Shown here: one piece after another, positions 1 through 9,447 of the stretch
How positions within the stretch are numbered: position 1 is the stretch's first letter
How the letters are laid out: every line of letters starts with the position of its first letter
NCBI GenBank assembly: GCA_023053545.1
Contig: JAKZAN010000001.1
Span: forward strand, 3,678,565-3,742,564
DNA: 64,000 bases
Direction: 5' to 3'
DNA from: Lepidurus packardi
Lineage: Eukaryota; Arthropoda; Branchiopoda; Notostraca; Triopsidae
Program-made: the position numbers and the translations under genes
The notes under the pieces: generated by a model
Databases searched by the model: none
What the model was told of the DNA's origin: nothing
The model's input: the letters and a program-made list of their open reading frames with translations, nothing else

Positions 1-1402
1 AAACGATAAACTAACCACCATAAGATCCGGATCAATGTAGTCGGCAACGTTTTTGTTTTATCAGAATTCTGGAATTTTGTCGTATTTGAAGTCGTATGGC
101 AGGTCATAATTCTTTCTCTAATCCACAAAATGTGGACGTCCCCTTGTTCCAATTCGATAGCTCGTCCCGTCCTTTTCGTTTTCTCCTTCTCAGCTTGAGC
201 TGCTTTCTTCTGCGAATCCGGAATGCAAACTGGACGAACAACGTTATCTCTTCGCCTGGGTTCGCCTACGTTTAGACGGTTCAAGACGCCTTCTACCTTC
301 TAGCTACACATCTTACCTTCCACACGATGAGCTAGCAATCAACGCTCACAAGCCTAGACAATCCAAATTGAACACCAGAAAACAAATAAATAATCCGCCC
401 TTACGTCTGACTTTACTTCCACTACTCCTTCTTCGGTGACGGTAGACATTTGCAGAATTGGGACATGATCATTCTCGAACGCTTTTTGAAAGTAACAAGC
501 ATGGGCTAATAAAGCAAATATTAGTAAAAATATCACACTGGATAATGAAGCATATACCTTGTTAGTAAATAGTGGCTTCATGCTCTCAAAGAGATGAATC
601 TGTTCTTCCAAGTCTGTGTCCGCATTGCTCAGAAATAAGGGCAATAGTAGGGCAGGTCTTCTGGTCCTTTTATAACTTGAAGGTGAGAAACATGAAAGGT
701 ACAAGCACTGTAAGTATGTTAGTATAGAGAGTTTGAAGTTTGTTACCCATCAATCCTTCCTAATGCACTCACAATAGAAAAAAGTCCAATCCAATATAGC
801 TATTCTCATGCTCGAGCTATCTGTGTGGCTACCACGCGTTCTCTCATCAGGTTTTGCATCTGAATTTGTCTTTCCAGCTGTTATTATTATACATAAAAAT
901 ATGAATACTTAACTAGACATTAACCAAGCTTACGTTCACCCGACCCATTTCTATCATGAACTCCTGGTTCTACCCCGTATTCTTGTGCAATGGACGAACA
1001 ACGTTATCTCTTCGCCTGGGTTCGCGTACGTTTAGACGGTTCAAGACGCCTTCTACCTTCTAGCTACGCATCTTGCCTACCACAAGATGAGCTAGCAATC
1101 AACGCTCACAAGCCTAGACAATCGAAATTGAACACCAGAAAACAAATAAATAATCCGCCCTTACCTCTGTCTTAACTTCCACTACTCCTTCTTCGGTAGA
1201 CATTTGCACAATTGGGACATGATCATTCTCGAACGCTTTTTGAAAGTAACAAGCATGGGCTAATAAAGCAAATATAAGTAAAAAATATCACACTGGATAA
1301 TGAAGCATATGATTTGTTAGTCAATAGTGGCTTGATGCCCTCAAAGAGAAGAATCTGTTCTTCAAGTCTGTGTCCGCATTGCTCAGAAATAAGGGCAATA
1401 GT
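1..1402 (-). pseudogene. GTPBP4: GTPBP4 (NOG1) pseudogene fragments, left copy
   Basis: Minus-strand reading gives recognisable pieces of NOG1, the nucleolar GTPase of 60S ribosome assembly: EEQIHLFESMKPLFTNK (about 640-560), a STVTEEGVVEVKS piece (about 450-405), and a NRLNV...RRRDNVVRP piece (about 285-230). A 52-bp intron with GT and AG ends lies inside the G-domain. The residues that should follow, holding the G4 NKxD guanine-specificity motif, are deleted and the frame shifts. Two stops occur in the part matching the human KIPE...ADYIDP region (about 70-30). Because introns remain, this is a duplicated pseudogene and not a processed one. The part left of base 1 is unseen. Confidence 0.8.
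231..1402. repeat. Internal duplication within the GTPBP4 pseudogene (231-650 and 989-1402)
   Basis: About 415 bp at 231-650 reappears at 989-1402 in the same orientation with scattered substitutions and small indels. Both blocks carry the same G-domain and NRLNV exons. In the second block the intron donor after the TNK codons is mutated (GT to TC) and a 6-bp piece of the TEEGVV exon is missing. The second block is therefore the more decayed. The same pair recurs in copy B at 7634-8053 and 8392-8805, so it predates the larger duplication. Confidence 0.85.
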
Positions 1403-2044
1403 CGGCCGATTTATAGGTGTTATACAGGAGTTGTTTTGCCGCCATATTAATCAAATGTCGCCCAGACACCGGTAAAGAAGCCGTCAACATATCGCATATT
1501 AGTCCAACCCTCTACCGTTGATGCTGTTGATAACAACCCGAAGGAAGCGGGTTCGGGAACCAACCAAAGACGTACTCCGACACTCCGGGTTCGTTACGCC
1601 ATCTGGTGGACGGAAACATGACATGACAGATTCGAATCTCTAAGATCATTTAAGATTCATATGCAAGTTATTGCCGGAGAAAGCCCTCTAAGTCGCCATT
1701 ATGACGAGAAGTTAGCAACTCTATTTTTCTTTAAGGTGGACTATGTAATTGTAAAGGAAATTTTTAGGTTTGGTCCTCGATTTCCTGCCAATGTGATAGT
1801 AAAGATTTGAAATTCCCGCCCTTCTCCCCTCCACTAGATGACGCAATGAACCCGGAACTGGCCACCCCGGAAGTTACGCCAAGTGACGCTATAACTTTCA
1901 TTGTTTGTCACTTGTTTTGATAAGTCTTCTTGCTATCGTTAACCCGAACGGAGCATTTTGCATTTTCTCCCAAAGTTTTCGTGTATTGTGCCCTCAGTTT
2001 TTAAACCTTAAAAGGTTCCTTATTTCATCCGGGTTGCCTGGACC
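1403..2044. other. Spacer and probable PISD promoter and 5' UTR, copy A
   Basis: No coding exon is recognised between the pseudogene and the proposed PISD start. The stretch is moderately GC-rich around 1440-1640. Nothing is clear enough to call a TATA box or initiator. The same sequence lies at 8806-9447. Confidence 0.4.
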
Positions 2045-3652
2045 ATGGGTAAGCGTTTTTTGCCTTTTTGTTTGCCATTCAAGTACATCTAGTCTTAGAA
2101 GAAGCTTAGCCAAATAGTTTCAACCGCGAGTGCTGTGATTTTTCCCTTTCGATAAGAAAGCAACAGAGTTGTAACAGGAGTCCTAATCGGTTTTTATTTT
2201 TCAGAAATACCCATAAAAAATTGTGAACGAAGTCCTTATCGTCTTGTTGTACTTTGGAGGTCATGGATGTCCGAATTCTCCTGAAATCCTAAGCAGCTTT
2301 TTTCTGTATGTTGTTTGCTATGTACGTTTGTTGTACGTACGTATTTTTCTGTGATATATATTATGGGACCTTTTTTCAGTCTCCCTAACACTTGACTTGT
2401 GTTTTTTACTTAACAGATGACGCTGCTCCACGGATCGCTTTGCCTCGTTCGTGGCATGCCTGTGCGCGAGCCTTTAAGGTAAGATCAATACAATCCCCTA
2501 AGGGGATTTCTTTTGACTAATACGATCTTCTGTATCTATCTGGCGTAGCAATTGCTATGTGAGTCAAGTACCTAATATGCTTTTATCTTGGTTAACAGGT
2601 ACGTGCTTATCGCAGCTTGCCCTGGGCGACCCTGTCGCGCATCTGGGGGCGACTGGCCAACACCCGTTTGCCTCAGTGGACGAGGAAGCAGGTCCTTGGC
2701 TTCTACGAGCGGAGGTTTGGCGTAAACGTCGAAGAAGCCGTATCATCATCAGACCACTCCAGCATGGGCGAATTTTTTCGACGGCCGCTTAAACCAGGCG
2801 CACGCCCTATCGACACTACGGGCTGCATTGTAAGTTGATTGGGTTTTTTATGCACTCATTTCTCGTACTAAATATTGTTTGTTTTCTACAACAGGTGTCA
2901 CCAGCCGATGGGAAAGTCCTCCATTTGGGCGCAGTGGACCAGAATGGACTGTTGGGACAGGTGAAGGGGGTGCCTTACTCCCTGAGCCAGTTTTTGGGAC
3001 CCTCTGAACTGGTGCAACTCTCAACAGGGTCCCCAACCTCCGGCCTCCACTACTGTTTCATCCAGCAGGCGCCCGGGGACTACTATGAGTTTCATTCCCC
3101 CGTTGACTGGGACATTTCATTGCGGCGACATTTTCCAGGTAATTCGTCATGAGAACAACAAGGGGTGTTACTAACCGGAATATTATCTTAGAGGAAATGT
3201 TTAGTGTGAACCCAAGCGTTTGCAAATGGGTCCCCGGCTTACTTGCCCTCAACGAGCGAGCCGTTTACTTTGGCCAGTGGCAGTACGGCTTGTTCAGCAT
3301 GACAGCGGTAGGAGCTACCAATGTCGGCTCCATATACGTCTATAAAGACCCGGTAAGTTAGTCGACGAGTTTGCGTTTTTTAAAGTGACTTAACAGTTTT
3401 CTTTTCTTTTTATTGTAGGAATTGGAAACATACTGTCGTGCTGGACGTCGCAAGACGACGGACTACGACTTCCGCAAGGAACGTGCAGGCGGGGAGGGTC
3501 TCCATCAGGAGAAAGGTGAAGTATTCGGTGAGTTTAACTTTGCCTCTACAATTGTCCTTATTTTTCAGGCCCCCAAGGACTTTAAATTTACCGTCCAGCT
3601 TGGGCAAATCGTTCGAGTAGGTCAAGCTATCGCTCAAAATTCTAAACCGTAG
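2045..3652 (+). CDS. PISD: Phosphatidylserine decarboxylase proenzyme, copy A
   Basis: PISD converts phosphatidylserine to phosphatidylethanolamine at the mitochondrial inner membrane. Model: join(2045..2048, 2417..2478, 2599..2829, 2895..3138, 3192..3352, 3419..3652), 936 nt, 311 residues; the human protein is longer (about 375-409). The start ATG has a strong context (GACCATGG) and exon 1 carries only ATG plus one base, so this start is inferred. Recognised blocks are GEFFRRPLKP, SPADGKV (about residue 101), APGDYYEFHSPVDW (about 158) and TAVGATNVGSI. I see no membrane segment; the N-terminus is Arg-rich as in a mitochondrial presequence. Two key spots are odd. The LGST self-cleavage motif reads FAST (residues 275-278), and the first His of the HxxFH motif is Tyr163. 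The segment 3528-3568 looks like a 41-bp intron, but only the unspliced reading matches the family. Confidence 0.85.
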
Positions 3653-3869
3653 CATTGATGTGGGTTCTAAGATGTCTGGCTATTCGTTTCAGTGAAATTT
3701 CCGTACTTTGCGTGAAAATTATCGTGATTTTTTGTGTGGTGATTTTTTGTATCCTCTCAGTGAATTTTCTTCAATACAAATTTTATTGTGTAACGTTTGT
3801 CTATTTTTTTCCTGTCGGGAATGGTACCTTTAATGGTAGCGCAAGTCCGGCTTGCATAATAGCTAAGTG

Positions 3870-4536
3870 CTAAAAGAGATAGTGGCTAAATTGCATTACA
3901 GCAAATTTAACTGCCTGGAGCTCCTTCCGCGTTACACAGTAACGACTCTCTGGTCTCATCAAGCATGGACTTGCATATGCTATAGGCCGTTCAACACCGT
4001 CAATTTCTTGTGACAACACGGCTCCTAGCCCAATATTACTGGCGTTGCTGTCCACTAGAAGTGTTTTGGACAGATCAGGAAAAGAGAGTACAGGAGTTGA
4101 AGAAAGGAGCCGTTTAGGATCTGTAAAAGCTTCCTCACATAACACGGACCACTCAAAGGGAACATTCTTTTCGGTTAGTTTATATAGCGGCTTGGCAATG
4201 TCAGCAAAACCTTTCACAAATCGACGATAGTATGAAGATCGAGGAAACTATTCAATTCATCACTGGTCACTGGTCGGGACCATTCCACGATTGCTTTAGT
4301 TTTTTCAGGACGTCGAAATGAGTTTTCAGGACGTCTTCGAGGTCACACAAGTGTAATATTGTCTTCGATTTCTTGATAAAGGGCTTTCAAGTCTTGAAGG
4401 TATTCTTCGAGGGAGCTCAGGAGATCAGCACTGGCTTCTTGTTTCGTGGGGGCGTCTTCTTGCTTTTAAGAGCACCTTTTAAGAGACGTTTTGTAGACTT
4501 TGCATCCGGAAAATCCGATTTGTAAGGTTCAGCCAT
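3870..4536 (-). mobile_element. Ty3/gypsy retrotransposon fragment, gag start fused to RT/RNase H remnant
   Basis: Minus-strand translation of 4217-3870 gives a typical Ty3/gypsy RT-RNase H connection: GFADIAKPLYKLTEK, FPDLSKTLLVDSNAS, then RPIAYASP and the CVTRKELQAVKFAV block ending in HYLF. Upstream in another frame (about 4300-4220) is the EKTKAIVEW and FLDL part of the same domain, so there is at least one frameshift. A further piece starting with ATG at 4536 looks like a gag N-terminus with stops. The middle of the element (protease, most of RT, integrase) is missing and no LTRs were recognised. It cannot be active. Confidence 0.75.
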
Positions 4537-4886
4537 TGTTATTTCGTCTATTCTAATTAGCAAGTACGTATTACGGGGAGCGCTCTATGGGTACAACAAA
4601 TACGCAAGTACGTATTACGGGGTGAGGGAGCAAAACATCTCATTTGGAACTGAAGGAAAGTCAAAAACATCTCAAAATCAGCAGTACTAAATGAGTAAAA
4701 AGTCATTTCAAAGTTTATTACAAGGCAAACTTGTATTCTCTTCTCAAGTCCTTCCAGATTTCATTTCAAGGGCCACAAATGATGTCGAAACTACCCAGTT
4801 CGAATTTTCGTTTCAACACAGGCTAAGAAGAACGACCTGGCCAAAGCCGACATATAATAGTATGAAACAGGGTCCAGTTAGCCTGC
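4537..4886. other. Noncoding spacer with a 19-bp direct repeat
   Basis: A 19-bp sequence beginning GCAAGTACG occurs at 4560-4578 and again at 4604-4622, spaced 44 bp apart. It lies just outside the gag-like start and could be leftover retrotransposon leader. Nothing else is recognised. The same sequence is at 11940-12289. Confidence 0.5.
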
Positions 4887-5118
4887 TTAAAGCCTGTCCG
4901 TTTTGCCAATGCCGCGCTTTCCGGAGAACAAACGCTTGGGCAGTTTAACCGAAATATGTCTGTCAGCTTCACCAGCTTTGCCCATGCGGCCTTGCGTCCA
5001 ACGAGCTTCAACTTGTTCTTCATCTACAAGTAACACTAAACATTAAGTAACTACAATCAACTAAAATAAACCCAATTTAGTAATTACTTCTGGGTTCTTG
5101 ACCCTACTCTGGTCACGT

Positions 5119-5126
5119 GGAGTAAC
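5119..5126. repeat. Target-site duplication of the hAT element, left copy
   Basis: GGAGTAAC immediately before the element terminus CAGTGCCG. An identical octamer follows the other end. Eight bases is the size expected for hAT transposition. Confidence 0.9.
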
Positions 5127-5346
5127 CAGTGCCGTATCTCCGCCTAGGCAAACTAGGCAGCTGCCTAGGGGCCCCAGCCTCGAAGGGGGCCCCGGGCCAG
5201 GTGCCGAAGTACGTTGAGGGCACAAGACAAAGAAAAGAAAATGTCAATTTTTCCGTACGAAATATTAATTTATATAATAGTATGTAAAATAACTGGAGAT
5301 CATTTTGGAGACTGTGAAAAAGTTATGTCTTATAGCCTCACCTACC

Positions 5347-5415
5347 GAGTGATTGGCGGAGTGGTTAAAGGCCCTAACTTTCGTTCTATAGTTCACCAGT
5401 TCAAGTCCCGACACC
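5347..5415 (+). other. tRNA-like sequence inside the hAT element
   Basis: TGGCGGAGTGG (5354-5364) fits the Pol III A-box consensus, and a near B-box AGTTCAAGTCC follows about 45 bp later. Acceptor and T stems do not pair, so it is not a working tRNA gene. A tRNA-derived SINE head or a decayed tRNA-Leu/Ser is possible. Confidence 0.3.
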
Positions 5416-5648
5416 AGGGCCGTCTTATCGCATGGGCCAACTGGGCACGGGCCCAGGGCCCCACGAGGCTAGGGGGCCCGTCCCGACCTGTTTAGGAGCC
5501 CATTTTCGACCTTGGCCCAGGGGCCCACGGGGTAATATATTTTCATGTAGGTTTAAGTGTAATTAGATTAGTTTGAGCTTGGTTAGGTTTAGTTTGGTTA
5601 GGTTATATTATGTTTAATTAGGTTAAGTTAGTCAGGTACTGTGTATTT

Positions 5649-5691
5649 ATTATTTATTAGTCAGGTACTGTGTACCTGACTAATAAATAAT
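5649..5691. repeat. Perfect 20-bp inverted repeat with 3-base loop
   Basis: The arms 5649-5668 and 5672-5691 are exact reverse complements around TGT. The motif TTAGTCAGGTACTGTGTA also occurs just upstream as a direct repeat. The whole structure lies inside the hAT element. Confidence 0.9.
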
Positions 5692-5990
5692 GTATGCTTT
5701 CTTGAACCTTTTTCCATAAAGGAAACGTCAACAGGCTGAAAGCCTACGACGTGATCAAATTTTAAAAAAAGAAGTTAAGAAAGTTAAAAGAAGTTAAGAA
5801 AAAAGAAGTCAGATTTTTGTAAGCCAGCGTAGGTTCTTTTCTCCGCTTTTCATAATTCGCGCTTCAATGAAGGTGGCAACACATTCTGAATCCCTCTGCA
5901 AACCACAACTCTAGCATCTTACACAAGGACACGCGTGTTTTGACTTGTCTACAGTAAGTTCAAAAGAAGTGATTAAGAGAAAATCGGTCC

Positions 5991-6500
5991 TTGGTAACAT
6001 ACCTAGAAGGTTTAAGGAAAGCCGGTATCTTCGATCATTATGAGTCGAAAGCTATGGAAAGAAGTGGTGAACAGAATTACGCATACGATATGAAGAGGAA
6101 ACGTAAGCGAAAAGTCCTGTTTGACGAAGTAAAGGAAAAGGGGGTCGAACTCTCCGAGACCGACAGGGACAGATTTAGTGTCACCGTCTTCAACGTCATT
6201 ATTGACAGGTTGATTGCAGAACTACAGAGACGTGGCTCTGCTTACGAGAATTTAAGTCAAAAGTTTGACTTTCTCACGAAGCTTCGTAATTTGGAATCTC
6301 AAGACATCCGTAATGGAGCACGGAACCTGCAAGCTTTCTATCCAGGGGATTTGGATGGTACTTTGGAAAACGAGTGTCTACACCTGCGAGCTCATTTGTT
6401 GCAGGTGAGGCTAAATGGGGGAAAGAGTTATCGTTACTGGACGTATAGAAGTACATTCTGGAAAAAGGCTTTTTGGATATTTACCCAAACGTGGGAATAG
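5991..6500 (+). pseudogene. hAT transposase fragment (ZMYM1-like)
   Basis: The frame holds blocks I associate with ZMYM1-like hAT transposases: ETDRDRFSVTVFNVIIDRL, RRGSAYENLSQKFDFL, then DIRNGARNLQAFYPGDL and ECLHLRAHLLQ. These belong to the C-terminal half of the protein. The BED or TTF zinc finger and the catalytic core are not seen, and after about 6400 the frame runs into unrelated sequence. I read it as a truncated, inactive remnant belonging to the surrounding element. Confidence 0.65.
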
Positions 6501-6937
6501 CGCTCCGGATGCTGTTATGTACACCGGGGTGAAATTGTTCGGCAGAACGGTCGTTTTCAGCATTAAAGAGAGTAAAGAATTATTTAAGATCTACCACAGA
6601 AGAGAACAGACTTAATTCACTATCTGTGCGGTACATAGAGTCAGAAATAATGTCGTCTGTGGACTATAGTGAAGTCATGCGTTACTTTGCAGAGAAGAAA
6701 GTTCGTCGCGCAGCAATGTAATCTTGTAATTATATGTAAATGTACAAATTATAATGTGAAAAAGTATAGTTGGTACTTGCTTATTTCATTTCAAAGTCTG
6801 CTTGCCTACTTTCTAAAGTGAAAGTGCGTTGAATAAATAAAAAATAAAAGTAAAGTCAATCTTCTTGCTACGTGCCAAAATGGGGGCCCCGACTCAGTTA
6901 ACTGCCTAGGGGCCCTGGGTCGCTAAATCCGGCACTG

Positions 6938-6945
6938 GGAGTAAC
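6938..6945. repeat. Target-site duplication of the hAT element, right copy
   Basis: GGAGTAAC directly after the terminal CACTG of the element, identical to 5119-5126. Confidence 0.9.
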
Positions 6946-9447
6946 GCGAGAAGAGCTAGACGTACACGGCCTTCTTCATCCATGCGAGCTTTCTTGATTG
7001 GCTTACGCGAAATTGAAAACGAACGAGACTGATTGAAATGGGCCTACTAAAGCATAAAGTTGGTTAAAAACCGTGTTCGGTTATAAAAATATCTATACAA
7101 AAAATACCTTCTCTGTGCCAGCCAAATCCATTCCCAAGTTCTCCATTTCTTCCCTCATCGGCTAACGGAGAGCTCTCGCTTCCTACCAGCCCTTGGCATG
7201 ACAGGTTTGCCTCCACTCTTTCCCAGACGAGCTTCAACAGACATAGTTTTAGCCTTGTCTCGAATTTGCTTGGCGAGTTGATGGACTTCCTTTGTCTCTT
7301 CATCACTGGGTTCGTCAAACTTCAGCTCGCAGTTCTTTCTCTTTCTCCAAGTGCTAAAATTTCTGAAAAAAAAGAAAAAAGTAAAAAAAACCGGCCGAAG
7401 ATAAAACGATAAACTAACCACCATAAGATCCGGATCAATGTAGTCGGCAACGTTTTTGTTTTATCAGAATTCTGGAATTTTGTCGTATTTGAAGTCGTAT
7501 GGCAGGTCATAATTCTTTCTCTAATCCACAAAATGTGGACGTCCCCTTGTTCCAATTCGATAGCTCGTCCCGTCCTTTTCGTTTTCTCCTTCTCAGCTTG
7601 AGCTGCTTTCTTCTGCGAATCCGGAATGCAAACTGGACGAACAACGTTATCTCTTCGCCTGGGTTCGCCTACGTTTAGACGGTTCAAGACGCCTTCTACC
7701 TTCTAGCTACACATCTTACCTTCCACACGATGAGCTAGCAATCAACGCTCACAAGCCTAGACAATCCAAATTGAACACCAGAAAACAAATAAATAATCCG
7801 CCCTTACGTCTGACTTTACTTCCACTACTCCTTCTTCGGTGACGGTAGACATTTGCAGAATTGGGACATGATCATTCTCGAACGCTTTTTGAAAGTAACA
7901 AGCATGGGCTAATAAAGCAAATATTAGTAAAAATATCACACTGGATAATGAAGCATATACCTTGTTAGTAAATAGTGGCTTCATGCTCTCAAAGAGATGA
8001 ATCTGTTCTTCCAAGTCTGTGTCCGCATTGCTCAGAAATAAGGGCAATAGTAGGGCAGGTCTTCTGGTCCTTTTATAACTTGAAGGTGAGAAACATGAAA
8101 GGTACAAGCACTGTAAGTATGTTAGTATAGAGAGTTTGAAGTTTGTTACCCATCAATCCTTCCTAATGCACTCACAATAGAAAAAAGTCCAATCCAATAT
8201 AGCTATTCTCATGCTCGAGCTATCTGTGTGGCTACCACGCGTTCTCTCATCAGGTTTTGCATCTGAATTTGTCTTTCCAGCTGTTATTATTATACATAAA
8301 AATATGAATACTTAACTAGACATTAACCAAGCTTACGTTCACCCGACCCATTTCTATCATGAACTCCTGGTTCTACCCCGTATTCTTGTGCAATGGACGA
8401 ACAACGTTATCTCTTCGCCTGGGTTCGCGTACGTTTAGACGGTTCAAGACGCCTTCTACCTTCTAGCTACGCATCTTGCCTACCACAAGATGAGCTAGCA
8501 ATCAACGCTCACAAGCCTAGACAATCGAAATTGAACACCAGAAAACAAATAAATAATCCGCCCTTACCTCTGTCTTAACTTCCACTACTCCTTCTTCGGT
8601 AGACATTTGCACAATTGGGACATGATCATTCTCGAACGCTTTTTGAAAGTAACAAGCATGGGCTAATAAAGCAAATATAAGTAAAAAATATCACACTGGA
8701 TAATGAAGCATATGATTTGTTAGTCAATAGTGGCTTGATGCCCTCAAAGAGAAGAATCTGTTCTTCAAGTCTGTGTCCGCATTGCTCAGAAATAAGGGCA
8801 ATAGTCGGCCGATTTATAGGTGTTATACAGGAGTTGTTTTGCCGCCATATTAATCAAATGTCGCCCAGACACCGGTAAAGAAGCCGTCAACATATCGCAT
8901 ATTAGTCCAACCCTCTACCGTTGATGCTGTTGATAACAACCCGAAGGAAGCGGGTTCGGGAACCAACCAAAGACGTACTCCGACACTCCGGGTTCGTTAC
9001 GCCATCTGGTGGACGGAAACATGACATGACAGATTCGAATCTCTAAGATCATTTAAGATTCATATGCAAGTTATTGCCGGAGAAAGCCCTCTAAGTCGCC
9101 ATTATGACGAGAAGTTAGCAACTCTATTTTTCTTTAAGGTGGACTATGTAATTGTAAAGGAAATTTTTAGGTTTGGTCCTCGATTTCCTGCCAATGTGAT
9201 AGTAAAGATTTGAAATTCCCGCCCTTCTCCCCTCCACTAGATGACGCAATGAACCCGGAACTGGCCACCCCGGAAGTTACGCCAAGTGACGCTATAACTT
9301 TCATTGTTTGTCACTTGTTTTGATAAGTCTTCTTGCTATCGTTAACCCGAACGGAGCATTTTGCATTTTCTCCCAAAGTTTTCGTGTATTGTGCCCTCAG
9401 TTTTTAAACCTTAAAAGGTTCCTTATTTCATCCGGGTTGCCTGGACC

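Larger units (their letters stand above)
1..5086. repeat. Tandem segmental duplication, copy A
   Basis: The sequence from position 1 reappears at 7404 with a constant offset of 7403, and the match stops at 5086/12489. Corresponding reading frames agree except for one substitution I noticed (a at 4085, c at 11488); I did not compare every noncoding base. The left edge is not visible because the match already runs at base 1. The copy contains GTPBP4 pseudogene pieces, a complete PISD gene and a gypsy fragment. Near-identity means either a very recent duplication or an assembly artefact such as two haplotypes placed in series. Confidence 0.95.
5127..6937. mobile_element. hAT-superfamily DNA transposon (1811 bp), degraded
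   Basis: The ends form short inverted repeats: CAGTGCCG then AT at the left, and the complement of CAGTGCCGGAT at the right, with GC-rich GGGGCCCC blocks just inside both. The flanks are an exact 8-bp duplication. The insertion lies in a GTPBP4 pseudogene exon, whose reading SSRVTPRD becomes continuous if the element and one octamer are removed on paper. An internal stretch from about 5415 starting CAGGGCCGTCTTATCGC resembles the terminus of a second hAT element, so this may be a nested or composite insertion. Only part of a transposase remains, so it is probably nonautonomous. Confidence 0.85.
4887..8805 (-). pseudogene. GTPBP4: GTPBP4 (NOG1) pseudogene, most complete copy, split by a hAT element
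   Basis: Read on the minus strand the pieces are in NOG1 order. They are the G-domain CGHRLEEQ and LFEGIKPLLTNK (8805-8585, then again in 8103-7757), the NRLNV...VCIPDSQKK and ELEQGD block (7687-7500), a KYDKIPEF...ADYIDPDL block with two stops (about 7500-7420), and ETKEVHQLAKQIRDK (about 7320-7180). After these come QSRSFSISRK (about 7035-6990), a SSRVTPRD piece split by the hAT insertion, and the C-terminal [13 protein letters not shown] and FSGKRG exon (5023-4887, stop at 4887-4889). Several frame changes, the two stops and loss of the G4 NKxD motif make it a pseudogene. The functional parent gene is not in the window. Confidence 0.82.

Noticed and set aside
990-1175. Plus-strand 61-codon frame starting MDEQRYLFAWVRV
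   Set aside because: It is antisense to the GTPBP4 pseudogene exon and its stretch is duplicated only because that exon is.
5350-5415. A functional tRNA gene
   Set aside because: A and B boxes are present but acceptor and T stems do not pair.
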